A stretch of DNA of 8,625 nt from Acidobacteriota bacterium (GTDB lineage Bacteria; Acidobacteriota; Polarisedimenticolia; J045). Shown here piece by piece: positions 1 to 5,609 of the stretch (its first letter is position 1; each line of letters begins with the position of its first letter). The position numbers and the translations under genes are program-made. Under the pieces are notes generated by a model. The model made no database searches, was not told the DNA's origin, and saw only the letters and a program-made list of their open reading frames with translations. The stretch lies in NCBI GenBank assembly GCA_020350085.1, contig CP070706.1:2450686-2459310 (forward strand). Reading direction: 5' to 3'.

Positions 1-188
1 GTCAGGAGGTCTCCGCTGGCAACCATTTCCGCCGCGACCATCGCGTAGCGCGCCTCGGTCGGATCGGCCAGAGGACGGCTGCCGAGCCACGCCAGCGCCC
101 ACGCCAGCATGAGCAGGCCGGCGGCGAGCCTCGTGAGAAAGCGGCTGGGCCACCGCGCCGTCACCGGCCGCGCCGCCGGCCTGCTCAT
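1..188 (-). pseudogene. ArnT/GT83-like glycosyltransferase, detached N-terminal piece (runs off left edge)
   Basis: Reading leftward from ATG at 188, 62 codons stay open to the edge. Seen: a basic start (MSRPAARPVTARW), a hydrophobic helix at residues 20-36 (AAGLLMLAWALAWLG), then a loop with DPTEARYA at 42-49 and EMVASGDLL at 54-62. Known: ArnT and related PMT-fold lipid-dependent glycosyltransferases begin with a cytoplasmic tail, TM1 and a periplasmic loop containing DE-x-RYAE-x-x-REM-x-x-SGDW. E. coli ArnT, which moves 4-amino-arabinose from an undecaprenyl carrier to lipid A, has PDETRYAEISREMLASGDW there. The Asp of the DE pair is Thr44 here. Inferred: this is the missing N-terminus of the glycosyltransferase on the opposite strand from 191 onward. 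No Shine-Dalgarno sequence precedes the ATG, as expected if the native upstream DNA was replaced at a junction. Sugar and acceptor are unknown. Confidence 0.72.
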
Positions 189-196
189 GCTGGCGT
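101..196. repeat. 26-bp perfect inverted repeat at the glycosyltransferase split
   Basis: Bases 101-126 are the exact reverse complement of bases 171-196, with a 44-nt spacer (127-170) that is itself only partly symmetric. Each arm reads ctgctcatgctggcgt at its distal end and encodes AAGLLMLA in both outward directions. On the minus strand this continues naturally as WALAWLGSRPLADPTEARYA, and on the plus strand it jumps to YWISAAGQ. The identity stops at base 196, inside the Tyr codon where plus-strand family sequence begins. This is the signature of a fold-back or inversion junction, not of a terminator: it has no T-run and sits inside coding sequence. Confidence 0.85.
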
Positions 197-1554
197 ACTG
201 GATCTCGGCCGCCGGCCAGACGGTGTGGGGCCGTCATCCTTGGGGTGCCCGGCTCGGTGGGGGATTGCTGTTCGCCGTGTGGATCCTCGTGGCGGCGCGC
301 CTGGGACGATGGGCTACCGGCCACCGAGCCGCAGGCACCTGGTCTGGCCTCGTGCTCGCAACTTCCTTGCTGCCCTACGTCGGCGCAAGCCTGCTGACCA
401 CCGACATCCTTGTGGCGACCCTCGATGGGGCCGGCGTGCTCGCCGCTGCTCATGCCCTGCTCGGCCAAAGGCGTCGCCGCCGAGCGCTGCTGTCGATGTG
501 GGCGCTGCTGGGTCTCGCGTTTTTGGCCAAGGGGCCGGTCGCGCTGTTGCCGCTGGCCGGACTGGCCTGGGCCTGGCCGCAACGAAGTGACGCCCGCGCC
601 GGCGAGAGCTGGTGCAGCGCGTCCGGACTGGTGTGCTTCTTGTTGATCGGTCTGGGGTGGTTCGCCGCCATGGCCGCGCGTGATCCGGCGCTGCTGCACG
701 CTTACCTCGTCGACGAGACCCTCGCCCGGATCGCGTCGCCCGTTCACCGGCGCAACGGCCCGTGGTGGCTGCCGACGGCGATCCTCGTTGCCGGAAGCCT
801 GCCGTGGATCTTCTGGATCGGACCTTGGCTCGGGCCTCGGGACGGTCCGCGGCGTGAGTCGAGACGCGAGCGTCGTCCGCGCCTGCGCTCAGGGCTCGGG
901 AGGCTGCTGGTCGGCTGGATCGCCGCGGGCCTGGTCTTGTTTACGCTCAGCCGCAGCCGGCTGCCGCTCTACGTTCTGCCGCTCGGACTGCCGGTGGCCG
1001 TGCTGGCCGGGATCGTGGCGGAGCGCTCCTATCGACGACGAGGGTTCGCGCGCCTCGCTGTGCTGGTCTGCCTCGTTGCGTCCCTCGTGCTGTTGCCGCT
1101 GATCCGCATCAGGGGCGCATCCAGTCCGCACTATCAGCACTCGGACGCTCTCGCGCGCGAGATCCTCGCGAGCGAACCGAGCCCGCAGGTGCCGTTGCTG
1201 TTTCTCGAACCGCGGTTTCCGGCGGGTCTGGGATTCGTCCTGCGCCGGCCGATCGAGACGGTGGCCCTGTTGCCCGAAGAGCAAGCGCAGCCCTACTCGC
1301 TGAGCGTGAAGCAGCTGCGGGAACGGATCCGGCGGCACCCCCGAGGGCTGCTCGCCGTCGCTGCGGCCGACAGGTTGCCGAGGTTGGCGGCGGAGGGCCT
1401 CGTGTGTCGTGAGGCGCTCGCCGAACCGAAGAGCCGGCTCGTTCTGTGCCGCCTGTTCCCGCTTTCCCCGCCGCGTCATCCGACACCTATATTGGAGGGG
1501 AGGAGCCGCGGTGACCGAGACAGCGACAGCACCGGTTCAACCGGAGATCGGTGA
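109..1554 (+). pseudogene. ArnT/GT83-like membrane glycosyltransferase, main body, N-terminus replaced at a fold-back junction
   Basis: Seen: a 481-codon frame with about eight hydrophobic segments. Residues 30-40 (YWISAAGQTVW) match the family segment after KPPL/KPIAG (E. coli YWINSIGQWLFG). Others are TTD at 97-99, the family's second conserved Asp region; GLAFLAKGPVALL at 135-147, an ArnT/PMT hallmark; VDETLARIASPVHRRNGPWW at 201-220 followed by AGSLPW at 228-233; and SRSRLPLYVLPL at 281-292, the family LP-x-Y-x-LP motif. A soluble C-terminal part follows residue 335. Residues 1-29 are not normal family sequence: they come from the inverted repeat and adjoining spacer, and the catalytic loop before YW is absent from this strand. 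Inferred: the gene is split and as written probably inactive. The ATG at 109 lacks a Shine-Dalgarno sequence and is unlikely to be a true start. The last 44 bp overlap the downstream gene, suggesting one operon. A role in modifying a cell-envelope glycan or lipid is a family-level guess. Confidence 0.75.
1494..1505 (+). promoter_or_regulatory. Shine-Dalgarno region fixing the GTG start of the pseudokinase gene
   Basis: The purine run ggaggggaggag lies inside the end of the glycosyltransferase frame and ends five bases before GTG at 1511. It is the strongest ribosome-binding match near this gene. It favours that GTG over the earlier in-frame start at 1409, which would add 34 Arg-rich residues read from the upstream gene's sequence. 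Confidence 0.75.
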
Positions 1555-2908
1555 GCCGCTCGCGGGCGGCTGGCGAGTCGAGCGCCTGCTCGGAGAGCAC
1601 GAGCGCATCCTGGCGGTGCTCGCCCAGGGCGACGCCGGAGCGCGGGCGCTGTGCTTCGTTCTTCCTGCCGACAGTCCCGATCCGGAACTCGATGACACGG
1701 TGGCGGCCGGGTGGGGCTCGACACGGGTCGTGCTGCGCGATGAGCGATGGGGCCGCGTCGTCGTCGACGAGATCGGAGAGGGGCCTCTGCTGTGCGATCG
1801 ACTCCAGCGTGGCTCGATTCCGCCGCAGGCCTGGATGGACGAGCTGAGACGACGCGTCAACGCGCAGCACCGCCGGGGAGCGCTGCACGGTCAGCTCAGA
1901 CCGGAGCTGATCGCGATCAGCCCCGGAGGACCGCAGATCGGCGGCTGGGGGCTCGTGGCCGCCAGCGCGGAGGAACTCGAAGCGATCGACGCGACCGCGC
2001 TGGCGCAAATCGCCGGCGCTGCGGGAGAGGGCAGCGCCGAGCAGCGAGGTCCCGCCCTCAGGGCCGCGATCGTCTCCGACCATTTGCCGACACTGCGGCG
2101 CGCGATCGAGCAGCATCAGCTCAGCCAGGGTAGTGACGCGTGGCGTGGCTCGACGAGCGACAAGGACTTGGCGCGGGCGCTCGACGCGCTGACCCGCATC
2201 GAGCAGAAGGTCGCGACTCAGCTCGCGGAGGCTCGTCATCGCCTCGATGAGGGCGACCCCCTCGGTGCCGTGGCCGCATGCCGGGAGGCGATCCGGCTGG
2301 GAGCCGAGGACGAGGCCGAGCCGTTGCTGCGGCAGGCGCGGCGGCAGGCGCGGAGGATGCTCAACCGCCGGGGTCTGGCCGTCAGCGCGCGCGGATGGAT
2401 CGTTGGCGCCGCGGCTCTCGTCGTGCTTGCCGCGTGCGGGTTCGCGCTCCTGGTGGCCGGTGGGCGCTCCAACGGCGAGCCGTCGCTCGAAAGCGTCGTC
2501 GCCCGGCACGCCGCCGCGGGTGGTCCGAGGGCTGCGGTGCGCGCGCTGTTGTCTCTATACGAGCGCGGCGAGCTTCCGCCATCGGGTCATGACTTGCTGT
2601 CCGAGCAGCTCCGCCAGCTCGCCTCGAGCGAGAGGCAGCGCCTCGTCGAGCTGCGCCGCGACGCCGTGGCTCAAGGAGCGCGCCCCCGTGCCGCGGATCC
2701 ACTCGCCGAGCAGGCCCTCGACGAGATGGACGGTCTCGCCCGCGAGTTCCAGCCCTCTGGCCTGGCGGGAAGACTGACGCAGGCGTTGTCCCACGTCGAT
2801 CGCGCGGCCTCGCTGTACCGCGCGTCGCTCGGGCTGTCGCCCGAGGAAGCGATGCGCGCCGTCGAGCAGCTGATTCTCGACGATCGCGTGTTCACGGAGC
2901 AGGAGTGA
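1511..2908 (+). CDS. Membrane-anchored pseudokinase (degenerate Ser/Thr kinase fold, TM helix, periplasmic tail)
   Basis: 465 residues from a GTG start. Seen: residues 20-150 follow bacterial Hanks-type kinase layout. GWRVERLLGEHERILAVLA (20-38) sits where the Gly-rich loop belongs but lacks GxGxxG; the beta-3 Lys position (about 46-48) has no Lys; EIGEGPLLCDRLQRGSIPP (87-104) resembles the hinge and alpha-D; HRRGALHGQLRPEL (120-133) aligns with HxRGVxHRDLKPEN, so HRD is HGQ; GGWG (144-147) replaces DFG. Catalytic Asp, metal Asp and beta-3 Lys are therefore all missing. Residues 218-283 form a charged helical, TPR-like hairpin, 295-318 are a single membrane helix (GWIVGAAALVVLAACGFALL), and 319-465 are predicted periplasmic and helical. 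Known: kinase folds without these residues usually act as scaffolds or allosteric regulators. Inferred: it binds partners in the cytoplasm and relays to the periplasm, perhaps to the lipoprotein made from the next gene (4-bp stop/start overlap). Kinase ancestry is fairly clear; function is unknown. Confidence 0.72.
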   Translation: MTETATAPVQPEIGEPLAGGWRVERLLGEHERILAVLAQGDAGARALCFVLPADSPDPELDDTVAAGWGSTRVVLRDERWGRVVVDEIGEGPLLCDRLQRGSIPPQAWMDELRRRVNAQHRRGALHGQLRPELIAISPGGPQIGGWGLVAASAEELEAIDATALAQIAGAAGEGSAEQRGPALRAAIVSDHLPTLRRAIEQHQLSQGSDAWRGSTSDKDLARALDALTRIEQKVATQLAEARHRLDEGDPLGAVAACREAIRLGAEDEAEPLLRQARRQARRMLNRRGLAVSARGWIVGAAALVVLAACGFALLVAGGRSNGEPSLESVVARHAAAGGPRAAVRALLSLYERGELPPSGHDLLSEQLRQLASSERQRLVELRRDAVAQGARPRAADPLAEQALDEMDGLAREFQPSGLAGRLTQALSHVDRAASLYRASLGLSPEEAMRAVEQLILDDRVFTEQE

Positions 2909-4743
2909 GCGGGTCGAGAGCCACGGTGGCCGCCCGATCGATCGGCCTGGCCGGGGTGCTGATCACCGCCTGTGGCCTCATGCCCGGCGGGCCCGCGATG
3001 GCGGGCTGGCTTCCCGGACGAGCTGCGGCTGACAAGGAATCGGTGCGGCCGCTGCGCGAAGCTGACCTCGCGGCCGCGATTGACGGGACTCGGTTGCCTC
3101 CCGGCTGGAAGGAAGCGGCCGACAGGCTGCCCCAGCGCTGCTCTGAAGACGAAGCGCTCGCCGCGTCGGACTGCGACGACGACATCCGCTGCGGCTGGCT
3201 GGCCGCACGCGCGCGGGCGATTCGGTCCTGGGAGGCGGGAAGCACGCCGCAGCGCGCCGCCTCGGCGGCGCGGCTGCACCGCGCGGCTCAAAGAATGCTC
3301 TCGGGCGGCCAGTGCGGGGGCAAGCGCGATCAACAACGATGGAGCGAGGATCGGCGCGCGGCGGTTGTCGACGACGCCCGCGCGCACCTCGGGCTGCTGG
3401 CGACCTCGCCCCACGGCTCGGGCCCACTGGTGACCGACCCAGGGGACCGTGCTGCGCTGGCCGGGCTCGTGGCCACGGTTCGCGCCTCCGGGCTCGGCGC
3501 CGTGGCGGAGCGAGCGCTCGTGCGCCGACGTCTGGACCTGCGCGCGGCATGGAAAAGGGCGTCGTGGCTCGACGGACAGCCCGTGATCTCGACGTTACGC
3601 GAAACGCTGCCCGAGCTGTGGCGGCCGGCAGGCGGGATTCCCCGAGGCTGCGGCGAGCGTTTGCTGGACGCGGGGCTCCTCGAAGATCAGTGGAGAGGTT
3701 TTCTCGTGCGGGAGGTCATCCCCCAAGCGCTGCGGTGCTTGGCGGCGAGCCTGCCGCGCGCGCTGGCGCGCCAGGGTCAGCCCGCCGTCGATCCTGACGG
3801 AGCGATCCGGCTGGCACAATCGCTCGCGGCCGAAGCGTCGGCCGATGCTGGCGGGCGGAGCTTCGGGAAGGATCCCCAAGTGCTCGAGAAGATCGAGCAG
3901 CTGGTCGCTTCGCTCGAGCCTCGCCCACAGCGTCTCGAGCCGCCGCCGACCAGAATGGCCGAGAAACAGCCCATCAGCTCCCGGAAGGCCGACACGCGGC
4001 CCGTGGCCGAGCCGTCACCAGCAGCCAAGCCGGGATCCGAGCCCGAGCGGCCCCCCGCGCGCGCCGCGGCGCGCGCCACGCCGACGGATCCGCCTGCGGC
4101 ACGGGCCCCCCGCGGCGGCGCGCCGCGCGCGACAGAGGCCGCGCGAGAGGCCGCACAACCCGCACAAGGCGAGCTCTCGCGCATCGCGCGGTCGGCCTCC
4201 GTTTGGCTCGGTGAGCGCGAGCGGTGGGAGGCCCGGGCTCGCGCGGCGGGCGACGGCCCGCGGCGCGAGCGATGGCTCCAGAGCTTGTTCGTCGCCCTGC
4301 ACCGGAGGGTCTGCGGCCCGCTCGAGCAGGCCGAACTCGAAGACGTCGAGGCGGCGCGCCGAATCCTCTCCCAGCTCGGCGCGAAGGCGCCGGTCGAGCG
4401 CTGCCGTGGCGGGGAGGGCTTGGAGGCGCTCACGGCTCTGCTCGAAGCCGCCGATGACCTCGACAAGCTCGGGGCTGCGGCGATGCTTCGCCGTGCGGCG
4501 AGACTGATCGCGCTCGACCGCCCGGTCGAAGCGCGCCTCGTGCTTCACGAAATGCCCGAGCGCATGCGAGGGGCGACGTGGTCGGTGCTCTACGCGTGGG
4601 CGGCTCGCAAGGAGGGCGATCCGGTGGCGGCGAACCGTGCTCTCGCCCGGGTCGACGGCGAGGTCATCGACCGCTGGCGCACCTCGGGCGTCGAGGAAGT
4701 GGCGCGGCTCGTCTCGCGCGCATGGGCGTCCTTGACCCCCTGA
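2905..4743 (+). CDS. Exported probable lipoprotein, two helical domains joined by a Pro/Ala/Arg-rich linker
   Basis: 612 residues; I do not recognise the family. The GTG start at 2905 overlaps the previous stop (GTGA), and GGAG at 2896-2899 gives 5-nt spacing. Seen: the N-terminus has Arg5 and Arg11 then a hydrophobic stretch GLAGVLITAC (14-23). ITAC at 20-23 fits a lipobox, so Cys23 may be lipidated; signal peptidase I cleavage after AMA33 is the alternative. Residues 45-340 are mostly helical with Cys at 79, 90, 96, 137, 249 and 278. Residues 338-423 are a low-complexity linker rich in Pro, Ala and Arg. Residues 424-612 form a second helical domain with Cys470 and Cys500; 515-590 look TPR-like (AAARLIA-type alternation, ARLVLHEMPERM, WSVLYAWAARKEGDPVAANRAL). 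The eight non-lipobox cysteines would suit periplasmic disulfides. Inferred: an envelope protein working with the adjacent pseudokinase. The linker could span periplasm or contact peptidoglycan. No catalytic motif is visible. Confidence 0.7.
   Translation: MSGSRATVAARSIGLAGVLITACGLMPGGPAMAGWLPGRAAADKESVRPLREADLAAAIDGTRLPPGWKEAADRLPQRCSEDEALAASDCDDDIRCGWLAARARAIRSWEAGSTPQRAASAARLHRAAQRMLSGGQCGGKRDQQRWSEDRRAAVVDDARAHLGLLATSPHGSGPLVTDPGDRAALAGLVATVRASGLGAVAERALVRRRLDLRAAWKRASWLDGQPVISTLRETLPELWRPAGGIPRGCGERLLDAGLLEDQWRGFLVREVIPQALRCLAASLPRALARQGQPAVDPDGAIRLAQSLAAEASADAGGRSFGKDPQVLEKIEQLVASLEPRPQRLEPPPTRMAEKQPISSRKADTRPVAEPSPAAKPGSEPERPPARAAARATPTDPPAARAPRGGAPRATEAAREAAQPAQGELSRIARSASVWLGERERWEARARAAGDGPRRERWLQSLFVALHRRVCGPLEQAELEDVEAARRILSQLGAKAPVERCRGGEGLEALTALLEAADDLDKLGAAAMLRRAARLIALDRPVEARLVLHEMPERMRGATWSVLYAWAARKEGDPVAANRALARVDGEVIDRWRTSGVEEVARLVSRAWASLTP
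4057..4076. repeat. 20-bp all-G/C perfect palindrome within the lipoprotein linker codons
   Basis: The 20 bases from 4057 to 4076 equal their own reverse complement, centred on ccgcgg, and consist only of G and C. They encode part of the Arg/Ala-rich linker (residues about 385-391). Most likely this follows from alternating Ala/Arg codons in a high-GC genome, but it would form a very stable hairpin in DNA or RNA. Confidence 0.6.
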
Positions 4744-4762
4744 GCGCTGACGAATCGAGCCG

Positions 4763-5335
4763 TCAATCTTTCTTGGCTTTGAGCGGTGAGAGGGTGAGCG
4801 AGAGGTCGCGACCCGCCATCTGACGCGACTGATCCTCGACGACGCCGATGTCCTTGGTGGCTTCGATGACGCGATCGAGGACCATCTCGCCGATCTCGGG
4901 CCGCCGCATCTCCCGTTTGCGGTACATGATGGTCACGCGGACCTTGTGGCCCTCGCCGAGGAACTTGCGGACCTTGCCCGTCTTGGTGTCGAAGTCGTGA
5001 TCGTCGATCGCGGGGCGATACTTGATCTGTTTGATTTCGACGTGATGCTGCTTTTTGCGAGCGGCCTGCGCCTTCTTCTGCTGCTCGTAGCGGAACCTCC
5101 CGTAGTCCATGATCTTGCACACGGGCGGTCGCGCGTCGGGGGCCACTTCGACCAGGTCGAGGCCGCGCTGGCGGGCCATCTGGCGCGCCTCCTCCGTGTC
5201 GATCACGCCGACTTGCTCGCCATTCTCGTCGATGACTCGGATGGGACTGATACGAATGTTCTCGTTGATGCGGACTTGTGGCTCGGAGCGGTCTTGAATG
5301 TAAGGTCTTCTCATCCGGGGTTCGTCGTCCTCCAT
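4763..5335 (-). CDS. infC: Translation initiation factor IF-3
   Basis: 190 residues if the ATG at 5335 is used. IF-3 binds the 30S subunit, blocks premature 50S joining and checks start-codon/initiator-tRNA pairing. Seen: RINENIRISPIRVIDENGEQ (21-40) opens the N-domain; GLDLVEVAPDARPPVCKIMD (59-78), YGRFRYEQQKKAQAARKKQ and the interdomain helix follow; the C-domain has VEIKQIKYRPAIDDHDFDTK, FLGEGHKVRVTIMYRKREM and DLSLTLSPLK. Length matches the family (about 170-190 residues). The start is uncertain: neither ATG 5335 nor ATG 5314 has a good Shine-Dalgarno sequence, and an in-frame ATT at 5299, the classic infC start codon, lies just before QDRSEPQVRINEN with a weak AGAAG upstream. The frame also runs open to 5623, but that part is not family-like. 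Oddly, rpmI and rplT do not follow: the gene ends 19 bp from the convergent lipoprotein gene, with no visible terminator between. thrS is not upstream either. Confidence 0.97.
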   Translation of the reverse strand: MEDDEPRMRRPYIQDRSEPQVRINENIRISPIRVIDENGEQVGVIDTEEARQMARQRGLDLVEVAPDARPPVCKIMDYGRFRYEQQKKAQAARKKQHHVEIKQIKYRPAIDDHDFDTKTGKVRKFLGEGHKVRVTIMYRKREMRRPEIGEMVLDRVIEATKDIGVVEDQSRQMAGRDLSLTLSPLKAKKD

Positions 5336-5609
5336 GTTTCGCCAGGCTTGATGCAAAGGGATCGCGGCAAACGCGTGCCAGGCTCGCGGCAGCAGCCCCC
5401 TGGCGACACGAGCGCCGCGCGAGATCACACATCCTAGCATTGATTCCTGATTCGACTCAGGCCAGCACCGAAACCAGGGCGAACAGACGCACCACGGCCC
5501 AAGCGCCTGCGGCGCACGGCGGGACGGAGGCGGTCCCATCGCGTCTCGTCTGCGAGAATCCGTTTCCGGGAGCGGGCGGTGGCCCCGCTCGGATTCGGGA
5601 GGCCACACG
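5336..5609. promoter_or_regulatory. Divergent intergenic region between infC and serC
   Basis: This 274-bp stretch separates two genes reading outward, so it should contain both promoters. Bases about 5420-5460 are visibly richer in A/T than the surroundings, including a cluster of TGATTC-like words (tgattcctgattcgactc). No stable terminator hairpin or known riboswitch pattern was seen. The serC leader ends in GGGAGG (5597-5602), seven bases before its ATG. Confidence 0.55.
5431..5460 (-). promoter_or_regulatory. infC: Possible sigma-70 promoter for infC
   Basis: On the minus strand TAGGAT (5436-5431) resembles a -10 box, and CTGAGT (5460-5455), 18 nt upstream, keeps only the TGA core of a -35 box. 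It would give an RNA leader of roughly 90 nt before the ATG at 5335. The match is weak and rests mainly on the A/T-rich setting. Confidence 0.22.

Noticed and set aside
889..1479. Minus-strand open frame opposite the glycosyltransferase
   Set aside because: Low-complexity Arg/Gln content typical of antisense frames in high-GC DNA; the plus-strand frame carries the ArnT motifs.
1487..2509. Long minus-strand open frame (340 codons) opposite the pseudokinase gene
   Set aside because: Arg/Gln-rich, no family resemblance, no Shine-Dalgarno sequence; it mirrors a GC-biased plus-strand gene with kinase-like sequence and clear start signals.
2978..3550. Minus-strand frame opposite the lipoprotein gene
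   Set aside because: Arg/Pro/Ala-only composition with no motif; shadow of the plus-strand gene.
4021..4160. Dense GC palindromes in the linker as a CRISPR or repeat array
   Set aside because: No regularly spaced identical repeats; the pattern follows from Ala/Arg/Pro codons in a GC-rich frame.
4946..5437. Plus-strand open frame opposite infC
   Set aside because: It is the antisense of unmistakable IF-3 codons and its Leu/Val/Asp-rich content follows from that.
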